Position numbers and translations under genes: made by a program. From positions 1-64,000 of the forward strand of contig JBNJCX010000004.1 in assembly GCA_051744365.1 (NCBI GenBank): a DNA stretch of 64,000 bases, written 5' to 3'. Under the pieces are notes generated by a model. That model searched no databases, was not told the origin of the DNA, and saw nothing but the letters and a program-made list of their open reading frames with translations. How positions within the stretch are numbered: position 1 is the stretch's first letter; the number at the start of each line of letters is the position of its first letter. This DNA is from Gudongella sp051744365. Lineage in GTDB: Bacteria; Bacillota; Clostridia; Tissierellales; Tissierellaceae. Of this stretch, positions 33,639 to 43,144 are shown one piece after another.

Positions 33639-34901
33639 TTGAAAACTAAAATTGGATTTGGATTTTCTCCTCAGGAACTGTCTGTGCCGGATGAACTGGT
33701 TATGGGTATTTTAAGGATCAATAAAGTAGAAGTCGGTCTAACAGGTGCCGAGGAGGTAAAAAGGTCATTAGAACACCCAATCGGGACTCCAAAACTAGGG
33801 GAGATAGTTAAGCCAGGCGAAAAAATAGTTATTATAACCAGCGACATCACAAGACCGGTTCCGAGCTACAAGATTATTCCAGTTTTACTGGATGAACTGT
33901 ACAAAGCGGGTATATCCAGAGAAGACATCAAGGTAATTTTAGCATTAGGTAGTCATAGAATGCATACAGATGAAGAAAAAGTAAGGCTACTAGGAAAAAG
34001 AGTATACGATGAAGTAGAATGCATTGATTCTGATAGTAATAATTGTATTAGAATGGGTGAAACAAAAATAGGTACACCGGTGGATATATTTAAGACTGTT
34101 GCTGATGCTGATAGGAGAATCTGTGTCGGAAATATTGAGTATCATTATTTTGCTGGATACAGCGGTGGGGCAAAGGCAATTATGCCAGGTGTTTCCACAC
34201 CAAGTGCAATACAGGCAAACCACAGCATGATGATACTTGAAGATGCCAGGGCGGGAAAGCTAGAAGGAAACCCAGTCAGAGAAGACCTGGAAGAGGCAAT
34301 TGAATATTGCCCGATTGATTTTATTGTAAATGTAGTACTTGACGAGAACAAGGAAATTATTTTCTCTGTAGCTGGAGATCATATAGAAGCTCATAGAGAG
34401 GGATGCAAATTCCTGGATAAGATTTATAAAATTGAAATCGAGGAGAAAGCCGATATTGTAATAGTATCACAAGGTGGAGCTCCAAAAGATATTAATCTTT
34501 ATCAGACTCATAAAGCTCTTGATAATGCTAAACATGCGATCAAGGATGGTGGAATTATTATTTTGGTTGGATCCTGTTCAGAAGGTTTCGGAAGCAGTGT
34601 ATTTGAAGAATGGATGACTGAAGCCAATTCTCCAGATGAGTTAATAATAAGGATTAGAGAGAACTTTACACTGGGCGGACATAAAGCAGCAGCAATTGCA
34701 ATGGTACAAAAGAAAGCTAAGATATTCCTGGTTTCGGAAATGGATCCTGAAATTGTAAAATCCATATTTATGGAACCATACAATAATGTACAACAGGCTT
34801 TTGACGATGCTATCAATGCTATGGGCGATGACGTTAAAGTGTTGATTATGCCAAATGGAGGATCGACATTACCTATTATAAAAAAACAAACAGAGGAGTA
34901 G
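33639..34901 (+). CDS. larA: LarA-family nickel-dependent 2-hydroxyacid racemase
   Basis: A 420-residue LarA-like protein. Motifs include ITSDITRPVPSYKIIPVLLD, LGSHRMHTDEE, EYHYFAGYSGGAKAIMPG with the cofactor-binding Lys and His, and NHSMM. LarA enzymes use a nickel pincer nucleotide to racemise 2-hydroxyacids; lactate is the classic substrate and some homologues act on malate or other acids. The operon context favours malate or a related diacid. The TTG start follows TGGGGGTTAG. The cofactor genes larB, larC and larE are not in this window. Confidence 0.88.
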   Translation: MKTKIGFGFSPQELSVPDELVMGILRINKVEVGLTGAEEVKRSLEHPIGTPKLGEIVKPGEKIVIITSDITRPVPSYKIIPVLLDELYKAGISREDIKVILALGSHRMHTDEEKVRLLGKRVYDEVECIDSDSNNCIRMGETKIGTPVDIFKTVADADRRICVGNIEYHYFAGYSGGAKAIMPGVSTPSAIQANHSMMILEDARAGKLEGNPVREDLEEAIEYCPIDFIVNVVLDENKEIIFSVAGDHIEAHREGCKFLDKIYKIEIEEKADIVIVSQGGAPKDINLYQTHKALDNAKHAIKDGGIIILVGSCSEGFGSSVFEEWMTEANSPDELIIRIRENFTLGGHKAAAIAMVQKKAKIFLVSEMDPEIVKSIFMEPYNNVQQAFDDAINAMGDDVKVLIMPNGGSTLPIIKKQTEE

Positions 34902-34911
34902 ATGGTTGCAT

Positions 34912-36087
34912 ATGAATTTAAGAGAAGAAGCACTCAAATTGCACAGGGATAACAAAGGGAAAATTGAGGTAGTTAGCAAAGTAAAAGTGGAAAACGCTAA
35001 GGACCTGAGTCTGGCATACACGCCTGGAGTAGCCGAACCTTGCAAGGATATAGAAGCAAATCCCGAATTGGTTTACGAATATACGAGTAAGGGAAATATG
35101 GTGGCTGTAGTAACTGATGGATCTGCTGTTTTGGGCCTTGGAAACATAGGATCATTGGCGGGGTTGCCAGTAATGGAGGGGAAAGCGGTTCTGTTTAAGT
35201 CTTTTGCCAATGTAAATGCTTTTCCGATCTGTCTTGAAAGTCAAGACACTGATACGATAGTCCAAACAGTCATTCAAATTGCACCTTCTTTTGGAGGAAT
35301 AAACCTCGAAGATATTTCAGCGCCTAGATGCTTTGAAATTGAAGAAAGGCTGAAAAAAGAATTGAATATACCAGTTTTCCATGATGATCAACATGGCACG
35401 GCAATAATCGTACTGGCAGGGATAGTCAACGGATTAAAGGTAGTTGGGAAAAGAATGGAAGAGGTAACTGCTGCCATAAGTGGTGCTGGTGCTGCGGGTA
35501 TTGCAATCGCAAAGTTACTTGTCAATGCAGGTATTAAGGATGTAATTATTTGCAATAGTAGAGGAATATTGGATAAAGATGATGAGAAACTAGATCCGAT
35601 TAGAAGAGAAATGGCTATTTCAACTAATAAATTGAATAGAAAAGGTTCCCTGGCAGATGCGATGGTGGGAACAGATATTTTTATCGGAGTTTCAGCTCCT
35701 AATATTGTTAACAAAGAAATGGTTGAAAGTATGAATGATAATTCAATTGCTTTTGCTATGGCAAACCCTGTACCTGAAGTGTTGCCGGAAATTGCATTGG
35801 AAGGTGGCATAAGAGTAATGGGAACGGGTAGATCAGACTTCCCAAACCAGATAAACAATGTGTTGGCATTCCCCGGTATTTTTAAAGGGGTATTTGAAGT
35901 AAGAGCATCAGAGATAAATGAAGAGATGAAGCTGGCTGCGGCTTATGCCATAGCAAGCCTTGTAAGTGATGAAGAATTGACTGAGGAATACATAATTCCT
36001 AAGGCTTTCGATGAAAGAGTTGCCGTTGAGGTATCAAAAGCAGTCGCTGAAGCTGCAATAAAGACGGGCGTAGCTAGAATTAAATAG
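34912..36087 (+). CDS. NAD(P)-dependent malic enzyme
   Basis: A ~391-residue malic enzyme. YTPGVAEPCKDIEANPELVY, TDGSAVLGLGNIGSLAGLPV, VFHDDQHGTAIIVLAG and the Rossmann loop SGAGAAGIAIAKLL are all present. It oxidatively decarboxylates malate to pyruvate and CO2. As the last gene of the operon it gives a route from any acid converted to malate into central metabolism. A TTG at 34906 has better spacing from GAGGAG, but the ATG at 34912 gives the usual M-N-L-R-E start. The terminator at 36138 ends the operon. Confidence 0.93.
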   Translation: MNLREEALKLHRDNKGKIEVVSKVKVENAKDLSLAYTPGVAEPCKDIEANPELVYEYTSKGNMVAVVTDGSAVLGLGNIGSLAGLPVMEGKAVLFKSFANVNAFPICLESQDTDTIVQTVIQIAPSFGGINLEDISAPRCFEIEERLKKELNIPVFHDDQHGTAIIVLAGIVNGLKVVGKRMEEVTAAISGAGAAGIAIAKLLVNAGIKDVIICNSRGILDKDDEKLDPIRREMAISTNKLNRKGSLADAMVGTDIFIGVSAPNIVNKEMVESMNDNSIAFAMANPVPEVLPEIALEGGIRVMGTGRSDFPNQINNVLAFPGIFKGVFEVRASEINEEMKLAAAYAIASLVSDEELTEEYIIPKAFDERVAVEVSKAVAEAAIKTGVARIK

Positions 36088-36137
36088 GAGCATTAAAGTT
36101 ACTTTAGATAAATCGCAAGAAATAATGGTAATAAGCT

Positions 36138-36170
36138 AATACCTCTGTCAACTTGGCAGAGGTATTTCTG
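36138..36170 (+). terminator. Terminator of the dicarboxylate operon
   Basis: AATACCTCTG and CAGAGGTATT form a perfect 10-base stem around TCAACTTGG, followed by TCTGTT. The T-tract is modest. Confidence 0.75.
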
Positions 36171-36257
36171 TTAATCTTCGAGGAAAAGTATTATACTCTA
36201 TATTGATGGGATTTAAATAAATGTCGATTAGGCTTAATTGGCACTGGGGGATAAAAG

Positions 36258-36848
36258 ATGGATTTAGGAAGAAAGCTCTATTCAATGGGTGAAATATATA
36301 CAATCCTTTATACGGGAATACGTACAGCTCCATATATGTCAAAGGCAAAGAAGAATGGTGAGCTCAATACTGAGTTTATTGAAAGGATCATGATTGCTGT
36401 AACTGAGGTAAACGGATGTGCAATATGCTCCTACGCCCATACCAAGATGGCACTTGAAGCTGGCATGAGTGGTGAGGAAATACAGAAGATGCTTTCCGGG
36501 GTAGTTGATGATGTACCTGAAGATCAGATTCAGGCTATTATGTTTGCCCAGCACTATGCGGATAGTCGAGGAAAGCCTACAAAAGATTCATGGGATAGGA
36601 TAGTTGAAACCTATGAAAAGTCAAAATCCATGGGAATACTTGGAGCCATTCGAGGTATTATGATGGGTAATGCCCTGGGGATTCCTTGGAGTGGTTTTTC
36701 CAGCAGGATAAAAGGCAAGCCAGATGAAAGAAGCTCTCTTGGATATGAGATTGCTGGTATAGTATTGGGATCGTTGTTAATCCCATTTGCACTGGTTCAT
36801 GCAGCGATAGCTTCAATACTTCGTGTAAAGGTTGTTGATTTTCAGTAG
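36258..36848 (+). CDS. Carboxymuconolactone decarboxylase family protein
   Basis: A 196-residue protein with the AhpD-like active-site pattern EVNGCAICSYAHTKMALEAG (Cys-x-x-Cys-x-x-x-His) at ~52-71. This predicts a thiol peroxidase or redox role rather than true carboxymuconolactone decarboxylation. A hydrophobic segment near the C-terminus (about 165-190, IAGIVLGSLLIPFALVHAAI) may anchor it to the membrane, which is unusual for the family. ACTGGGGGATAAAAG precedes the ATG. It lies after the operon terminator and has a terminator of its own. Confidence 0.85.
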   Translation: MDLGRKLYSMGEIYTILYTGIRTAPYMSKAKKNGELNTEFIERIMIAVTEVNGCAICSYAHTKMALEAGMSGEEIQKMLSGVVDDVPEDQIQAIMFAQHYADSRGKPTKDSWDRIVETYEKSKSMGILGAIRGIMMGNALGIPWSGFSSRIKGKPDERSSLGYEIAGIVLGSLLIPFALVHAAIASILRVKVVDFQ

Positions 36849-36896
36849 GCTTTTTGGTGCAGAAGAGATTTTGGAATATGAAATAGTAAGATATAA

Positions 36897-36921
36897 TGCT
36901 GCCTGAGGGCAGTTTTTTTTA
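36897..36921 (+). terminator. Terminator after carboxymuconolactone decarboxylase family gene
   Basis: CTGCC and GGCAG form a short stem around TGAG, followed by eight T residues. Confidence 0.8.
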
Positions 36922-37330
36922 CTCCTAAAATATAAGAGCATACAAAAAAATCCAACTTAAGAATAAATTGCTTTTTGTATTCGTAATGAACAAAATGGAT
37001 ACCAGTGTATTTTTTGGAGTAATAATTTTATTATAAACCTGGCAGAATTGTTGTGAAGGTATTGATGAATCAAGATTATCAAGCGTATTATCTTATTCAG
37101 GTTTAATAACAATAAATCGAGAAACCCACAAAGAATAACCGCACTTGGACTTGTTATAGTGTTTGGATTTATGAATTCTTGATATCCCTATATGTTAGGA
37201 TAGCTGTCGTATAAAACATATCTTGTATAATGGAAGTACGACAATAATCCAATAAAGGGAGCGATTATGTTCATCATTTTGACCCAGGATCTTCTTTTGA
37301 ATTTACGTTGCATTTTTATTGGTGTTAATT
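36922..37330. other. Intergenic stretch without a supportable gene
   Basis: AT-rich sequence. TGTCGTA at 37203 and TACGACA near 37236 form an inverted repeat around a TATAAT-like -10 at ~37226. A GGGAG-ATG at 37267 opens a 55-codon frame that runs through the palindrome at 37331 and antisense to the hydrolase end. It has no family resemblance and looks like the broken start of a lost gene. Confidence 0.4.
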
Positions 37331-37373
37331 TTTGTGAGGTAGTAAAAACAGTTGTTTTTACTACCTCACAAAA
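37331..37373 (-). terminator. Bidirectional hairpin at the end of the hydrolase gene
   Basis: TTTGTGAGGTAGTAAAAAC and its exact complement form a long stem around a four-base centre, with A/T runs inside and outside the arms. It lies 35 bases beyond the minus-strand hydrolase stop. Confidence 0.75.
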
Positions 37374-37407
37374 GAACGGGCAAGGTCCCCTGTTAACTTT
37401 CCAAGAT

Positions 37408-38205
37408 TCATGCGGATTCCCGAAGGAACTCTAGTACTTTCTTTATAAAGAGATCCGGAGCGGTTCTAATTGCTTCATGGCCCTGGCCTTCAAGAAATTT
37501 TACTCTACTGTTGGGTAGTGTATTATCGAGAAGTTCCACTTCTTTTATAAAGGGTAGAGGACTTTCAGATCCGGACAATAACAGCGTTGGGATGGTAAGG
37601 TCTTTAAACCGTGTAGAATCAAACTTGTATTCTGCTAAAGCCTTCATCTCCCGTGGGAGTGTTGGAGCGGCATTCACCATTACCTTCCAATAGGGTGTTG
37701 AACGAGCGTGCTCAATTTCTTCCGATGACATTCCAACCAGGCTTTCCAGAAAAAAGATCAGTGTCTGCTCATTGTTCCCTTCATTTATGTCATCTTCTAT
37801 CTTAGTGATGGCTTCCTGTAGAAAAATGTCTGATTCATCGATCCCGTTAATGCCCTGGGGCTCATAAAGGATGAGTTTCCTTACTTTTTCGGATTGAAGG
37901 GCTGTTTCCAGAGAAATGGTTCCACCATAGGAATGACCGAGTAGGATCACCGGTTGATCAATCTTATCAATGACTGTCGCAATGTCTTCATACTCCAATT
38001 CAAGCTTGTACTTGGAAGTGTCACCGCTTTTCCCACGCCCTCGGCGATCAATGGCATAAACTGCAAAATGCTTCCCCAGTTCAGGTTGGATCATCTCCCA
38101 GTAACTGTGATCATCAATTGTTCCATGGACAAGGACCAGCGGTGGACCTTCTCCTGTTTTTTCAAAAGCGATCAACGTCCCATCTTTTGATTTGATTGAT
38201 TCCAT
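37408..38205 (-). CDS. Alpha/beta hydrolase
   Basis: A 265-residue alpha/beta-fold hydrolase. The oxyanion segment is LVLVHGTIDDHSYW, the nucleophile elbow GHSYGG carries the catalytic Ser, LLLSGSESP marks the acid strand region, and GQGHEAIRTAPD supplies the catalytic His. No signal peptide is visible. The ATG at 38205 follows GAGGAGGTTTTTAACG; a GTG six codons upstream overlaps that site. Its substrate cannot be predicted. It is an isolated minus-strand gene between a terminator hairpin and the IS3 remnant, so it may be a late arrival. Confidence 0.9.
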   Translation of the reverse strand: MESIKSKDGTLIAFEKTGEGPPLVLVHGTIDDHSYWEMIQPELGKHFAVYAIDRRGRGKSGDTSKYKLELEYEDIATVIDKIDQPVILLGHSYGGTISLETALQSEKVRKLILYEPQGINGIDESDIFLQEAITKIEDDINEGNNEQTLIFFLESLVGMSSEEIEHARSTPYWKVMVNAAPTLPREMKALAEYKFDSTRFKDLTIPTLLLSGSESPLPFIKEVELLDNTLPNSRVKFLEGQGHEAIRTAPDLFIKKVLEFLRESA

Positions 38206-38443
38206 CGTTAAAAACCTCCTCACTTGAAACTGTCAATTTCTTTTTTTCATTGATAAAAAATACCTGCTATCGTTCAGTTTATACCCTGGAAATAGATTGA
38301 TATGCATGAATTTCCCTGTTAGACTTTCACTTCTCTTCCTCAAAAAAGACTTAATGGATACCCTCCTGGCCTATATAAATCACTTAATTTATCTGCATAA
38401 AAGATTAAAAATCAACCGTACCCAAATAGTAAACCTTTAAGGT

Positions 38444-39064
38444 AGCATGCCAAACCGTCACTCCATGTGCTATTACTACAAACTCTATTTGATCTTGGAT
38501 ATGTTTAGCCGCTACATTGTTGGTCACGAAGTATGGGAAACGGAAAAAACAAGCTATGCGGAACAACTGATTCGAAAGGCTACATTAGCCTAAGGAATCA
38601 GCGGAAGACCTTTAATACTCCACTCAGACAACGGCAGCCCCATGAAGGTAGCAACATTCTTTGCCACATTAGAAAAACTGGAAGTACAAAGTTCTTTTTC
38701 AAGACCTCGGGTAAGTAACGATAACCCGTATTCTGAAGCGCTTTTTCGAATGATGAAATACCGAAACAACTTCCCATCTTCAAGGCTTTGGAAGCCTTGA
38801 AGATGTCAGAGATTGGGCAAAATGATTTGTTCAGTGGTACAATCATGAGCATTACCACAGTGGAATCAAGTTCATCAGTACTTATCAAAGACATTACAGA
38901 CTAGAACAAGAGATTATGGAAAAGCGACAAATGGTGTATGAACAAGCAAAACAGAGACATCCAGAGCGATGGTCCAAAAGCACAAGAGATTGGATATTAC
39001 CCGAATATGTAACTCTCAATTCAATGGATGAGGAAGAATTTGTTAAACATTCGAAAAAACTTTA
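38444..39064 (+). mobile_element. IS3-family transposase remnant
   Basis: Pieces of an IS3/IS2-type OrfB integrase are visible in order: YYYKLYLILDMFSRYIVGHE, then an in-frame TAA near 38591, GRPLILHSDNGSPMKVATFF, SFSRPRVSNDNPYSEALF, a frame shift with further stops around 38798-38850, and SGIKFISTYQRHYRLEQEI through ERWSKSTRDW ending at a TAA at 39064. The N-terminal third, the first ORF and any terminal repeats were not found. The element is inactive and sits in a ~1.3 kb stretch without working genes. Confidence 0.8.
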
Positions 39065-39567
39065 AGCATTATACATAGAGAAATATTTTATGCGACAACT
39101 ATGTTGACAAACACCGATATGAAACACACATCAGATAGTTACGACCAAACACAGCATTTCTAGCAACTAAGAAAAAAGTTGCATTAAAGTTTTCTGAATA
39201 GTAAAATAATAGAGACAATTAGATTGCAACTATGATATAACAATTCAATGTGGAATTTTTATTGGATTCGCAATGCTGCAAAAAAATAGTTGAAAAGAGC
39301 TGTTAGATATAGTAAAACCCAAGGAATTAAGGGTAAATAATCAATATAGACAGACATCACACAAACCTCCCAGCTACTTAAAGGTTAACTTCTTCCAATG
39401 AAGACCACGACTGAAGCTGCTAAAAAGGTTTTCATTGGATTTGGATTCTTCTCTGAGTTATTATTTCCAAAGGATAGGAAAGCTCACGATGTATTTAGTG
39501 CACTTATAAACAGTATTGACAAATGGGTTTTGACTATAGCATAGACCTGTTGTAATGGAGGTTTGGA
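39065..39567. other. AT-rich stretch without a supportable gene
   Basis: An ATG at 39399 opens 48 codons (KVFIGFGFFSELLFPKDRK and so on) to a TAG at 39545. I recognise no family, and CTTCTTCC rather than a ribosome site precedes it. TTGACA occurs at ~39519 but without a well-spaced -10. Nothing else was seen. Confidence 0.35.
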
Positions 39568-40533
39568 ATGGAAAATTACGTTCTGGAAGTAAAAAATTTA
39601 AGCACCAGTTTTTATAGTGGTAAAAAAGAAATTCCGGCAGTTGAAAATCTTAGCTTTAGTATTTTGAAAGGAGAGACTCTAGGAATAGTTGGAGAGTCAG
39701 GATCAGGTAAAAGTGTAACTGCTTTGTCAATCATGAGACTAATACCCAATCCCCCCGGAGAAATAATCGGAGGGAAGATTTTATATAAGGGCTCGGATTT
39801 GCTGAAAATAAGCGATGAAAAAATACGACAAATCAGAGGGAATAACATATCAATGATATTTCAAGAGCCCATGACATCTCTAAACCCTGTATATACAATT
39901 GGCAACCAACTGTCTGAGGCTCTGATATTACATAAAAAACTCTCGAAAAAAGAGGCAATGGACAAATCTCTCCAGATGCTAATAAGTGTAGGGGTTCCTA
40001 TAGCTGAAAAAAGGCTTAGACAATATCCACATCAATTAAGTGGCGGAATGAGACAAAGAGTCATGATTGCAATGGCACTTTCCTGCGAACCTGATATTTT
40101 GATTGCAGATGAACCGACTACCGCTTTGGATGTAACCATACAAGCTCAAATATTAAATTTGATTAGGGAAATGAAGGACAGGATGGGGACAGCTGTTTTG
40201 CTAATAACTCATGATATGGGGGTCATCGCGGAAGTTGCTGACAAGGTTTTGGTAATGTATTGCGGAAGGGCAGTCGAATATGCTGATGTAAGGACATTAT
40301 TCAAAACACCCAAACATCCTTATACCATTGGATTATTGGAGTCAATACCCAATATAGAAGGTGAGAGGAAAGAGCTTCATTCAATAAGGGGTTCAGTTCC
40401 AATTCCAGGTCAGATTACTGAAGGCTGCAGATTCAAGACCAGGTGTGATTATGTAATGGAAAAGTGCAAGACACTGGAACCGCCTATTTTTGATGTTGGA
40501 GACAGCAAAGTGAGATGTTGGAAGTATGAGTAG
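39568..40533 (+). CDS. oppD: Oligopeptide ABC transporter ATP-binding protein (OppD/DppD)
   Basis: A 321-residue ABC ATPase with Walker A GESGSGKS (~39), Q-loop FQEPMTSLNP, signature LSGGMRQR, Walker B ILIADEPTTALD and H-loop LITHD. The C-terminal extension with CRFKTRCDYVMEKC is typical of the OppD/OppF group, where its cysteines may bind a cluster or metal. It energises peptide uptake with OppF. ATGGAGG precedes the ATG. It is the first gene of a complete oppDFABC set, in an order with both ATPases first. Confidence 0.94.
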   Translation: MENYVLEVKNLSTSFYSGKKEIPAVENLSFSILKGETLGIVGESGSGKSVTALSIMRLIPNPPGEIIGGKILYKGSDLLKISDEKIRQIRGNNISMIFQEPMTSLNPVYTIGNQLSEALILHKKLSKKEAMDKSLQMLISVGVPIAEKRLRQYPHQLSGGMRQRVMIAMALSCEPDILIADEPTTALDVTIQAQILNLIREMKDRMGTAVLLITHDMGVIAEVADKVLVMYCGRAVEYADVRTLFKTPKHPYTIGLLESIPNIEGERKELHSIRGSVPIPGQITEGCRFKTRCDYVMEKCKTLEPPIFDVGDSKVRCWKYE

Positions 40534-40546
40534 CAGGGGTGATGGG

Positions 40547-41515
40547 ATGAACAATAATATTTTGGAGGTCAAGGATCTAAAGGTCTATTTTCCGATAAGA
40601 GGACAACTGATACCCAAGACAATTGGACATGTCAAGGCTGTGGATGGAGTTGACTTTAACATAGGATATGGCGAAACCCTTGGATTGGTTGGTGAGAGCG
40701 GCTGTGGCAAATCCACAACCGGTAGAGCAATATTGAGGCTCTTAAAAGTGAATTCAGGAAAGGTTTTATTTGAAGGAAAAGATGTTCTAAAGCTTAACAA
40801 GAATGAACTTAAGGAAACCAGGAAAAACATGCAGCTTATATTTCAAGATCCATATGCATCACTAAATCCAAGAATGACCATAGGCGATGCAATTGAAGAG
40901 GTCCTCCATGTTCATAATTTTGGAACAAAACTCCAAAGAAAGAGTAGAACAGAGGAACTGATTGAATTGGTCGGTTTGAGCAAGACATATTTGACACGAC
41001 ATCCACATGAGTTTAGTGGGGGTCAGAGACAGAGAATAGTGATTGCAAGAGCATTGGCAGTAAATCCAAAGCTGTTGATATGTGATGAACCTGTATCAGC
41101 TTTGGATGTATCAATACAGTCCCAAATAATAAATTTATTGGAAAACATTCAAAAGGAACTGGATATTTCATATTTATTTATTGCTCATGATTTAAGTGTT
41201 GTTAAACATATCAGCAATAGAATCGCTGTGATGTACTTGGGAAAGATAGTTGAGGTTGCAGATAGCGATGAATTGTTTAGGAATGCGCTGCACCCGTATA
41301 CACAAGCTCTTTTGTCTGCAATTCCAGTAATTGATCCAGATTCAAAAAAGGAAAGGATTATATTGGAGGGCGATATGCAGGACATTATAGATCCACCAAA
41401 AGGGTGCAGATTTAATAATAGATGCATGCACGCCATGGAGCGCTGCTACAGTGAAGAACCGGAGACAATCGATTTTGGAGGGGGTCATACTATTGACTGC
41501 CATCTTTACAAATAA
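40547..41515 (+). CDS. oppF: Oligopeptide ABC transporter ATP-binding protein (OppF/DppF)
   Basis: A 322-residue ABC ATPase with GESGCGKS, FQDPYASLNPRMTIGDAIEE, FSGGQRQR, LLICDEPVSALD and FIAHD, and the OppF-type C-terminus CRFNNRCMHAMERCY. It begins at the ATG at 40547 behind AGGGGTGATGGG; an upstream ATG at 40526 overlaps oppD and adds a poor N-terminus. It pairs with OppD as the second nucleotide-binding subunit. The binding-protein gene follows 23 bases later. Confidence 0.94.
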   Translation: MNNNILEVKDLKVYFPIRGQLIPKTIGHVKAVDGVDFNIGYGETLGLVGESGCGKSTTGRAILRLLKVNSGKVLFEGKDVLKLNKNELKETRKNMQLIFQDPYASLNPRMTIGDAIEEVLHVHNFGTKLQRKSRTEELIELVGLSKTYLTRHPHEFSGGQRQRIVIARALAVNPKLLICDEPVSALDVSIQSQIINLLENIQKELDISYLFIAHDLSVVKHISNRIAVMYLGKIVEVADSDELFRNALHPYTQALLSAIPVIDPDSKKERIILEGDMQDIIDPPKGCRFNNRCMHAMERCYSEEPETIDFGGGHTIDCHLYK

Positions 41516-41538
41516 AAAATTATAGGAGGGGGACAACT

Positions 41539-43137
41539 GTGAAAAAGAATGCTACTAGAAAATGGACTTTGGCACTATTGGTACTGTTCACTATTTCATC
41601 CATATTAACGGGATGTGCAACCAGTGATACAGTGGATGGACCATCAGAAGAATCAGAAGCACCTGGAGAAAAAGAGAAGGTGCTTGTCATCGGTTATGAA
41701 AGAGATGCAGAAATACTGGACCATATCAAGACAGGATGGTATTCGGATGCATTGGTTTATATTTATGAAAGGCTGGTATCCAGAGATTATGATTTCAATT
41801 ACGTGCCAGGGCTGGCAGAATCATGGGATACGTCTGAAGACGGGATGGTTTGGACATTTTACTTGAAAGAAGGAGTTAAGTTTCACAACGGAACTCCATT
41901 TACTGCAAATGACGTCAAATGGACACTTGACACAATTTTAGATCCTGAGACCGCATCACCTGCTCAAAGTGATTTTGCGGCAATCAAAGAAGTTGAAGTA
42001 GTGGATGATCTGACTGTAAACATAGTATTGAACACACCCTTTCCCAATCTGTTGTTTGTACTTTCAAATACTGCGGCAAGTATTGCCAGTGAAGATGCAT
42101 ATGAGCAGTATGGGGATGAATATGGAATCAAGTATGTAATTGGAACCGGGGCATATATGTTTGAAGAGTGGATACAAGGGGACAAGATTGTATTGGTCAA
42201 GAACCCTGATTATACATGGGGACCGGAATGGATGTCCAATACCGGACCTTCCACCATCGACAAAATAGTCTTAAAGACAATACCGGAGGAAAACTCCAGA
42301 CTTATGGAATTGCTTTCGGGTAATGTTCATATACTAAGAGATGTACCGGCAACCTTTATTGACAAGGTTGGAGATAATCCGGATGTTGAGATATTCCGTG
42401 ATGAGTCAACAAAGCTTGGATATCTTGCATATGCAACTGATAAGGAACCATTTACAGATTTAAGGGTTCGTCAGGCGATAAATCATGCTATCAATAAAGA
42501 TGAGATAATAACCTATGTATTCAGGGACATTGGCATAGCGGCGGATGGTTACTTGCCTCCGGCTTTGAAAAGCGAATATTATGCAGATAGCAAAAAAGAT
42601 GGATACGAGTACAATGTTGAAAAGGCTAGAGCATTACTTAAGGAGGCCGGATTCGAGGATGGATTGAAATTGAAACTGGCAGCAGAAAATTCAACCGAAT
42701 ACAGTAGACTGGCAGAAGTTTTGCAAAATCAACTTAAGGATGTAGGTATCGAAGTAGAAATTCAATTATATGACAGTTCAAGCTATACAGCCATGCTTAA
42801 AACAGGTGAACAGGAATTGTTCCTGAGACTTTACAGTTGGCCGAATGCTGATATTCTGGATTGGTTCTTGTTATCAAGCCAGATGCCATATCCAAACCAT
42901 TCAAGATGGAATGACCCAACTACGGATGAGCTTATTAGGGCCGCCGCTTCATCACCTACATGGGAAACCAGAGCAGATGGATATCATGAAGTGCAGAAAC
43001 ACCTTATTTCTCAAGCAGTATGGGCACCAATTTACATTCCTGAAAGGTTAATAGCAGTTAGAAAAGAAGTTCAAAACTTCAAATTGCATCCATGGATAAC
43101 TTTCTACAACGATGGAATAGATTTGGTTGTAGATTAA
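41539..43137 (+). CDS. oppA: Peptide ABC transporter substrate-binding lipoprotein
   Basis: A 532-residue family 5 solute-binding protein anchored through the lipobox LTGCA. The mature domain contains LAESWDTSEDGMVWTFYLKE, GVKFHNGTPFTANDVKW, FTDLRVRQAINHAINKDEI, and the C-terminal lobe PNHSRWNDPTTDELIRAA. This family binds di- or oligopeptides, nickel or glycosides, and the OppD/F partners favour peptides. The GTG start follows TAGGAGGGGG. A 40-base perfect palindrome follows its stop. Confidence 0.92.
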   Translation: MKKNATRKWTLALLVLFTISSILTGCATSDTVDGPSEESEAPGEKEKVLVIGYERDAEILDHIKTGWYSDALVYIYERLVSRDYDFNYVPGLAESWDTSEDGMVWTFYLKEGVKFHNGTPFTANDVKWTLDTILDPETASPAQSDFAAIKEVEVVDDLTVNIVLNTPFPNLLFVLSNTAASIASEDAYEQYGDEYGIKYVIGTGAYMFEEWIQGDKIVLVKNPDYTWGPEWMSNTGPSTIDKIVLKTIPEENSRLMELLSGNVHILRDVPATFIDKVGDNPDVEIFRDESTKLGYLAYATDKEPFTDLRVRQAINHAINKDEIITYVFRDIGIAADGYLPPALKSEYYADSKKDGYEYNVEKARALLKEAGFEDGLKLKLAAENSTEYSRLAEVLQNQLKDVGIEVEIQLYDSSSYTAMLKTGEQELFLRLYSWPNADILDWFLLSSQMPYPNHSRWNDPTTDELIRAAASSPTWETRADGYHEVQKHLISQAVWAPIYIPERLIAVRKEVQNFKLHPWITFYNDGIDLVVD

Positions 43138-43144
43138 ATTAAAG

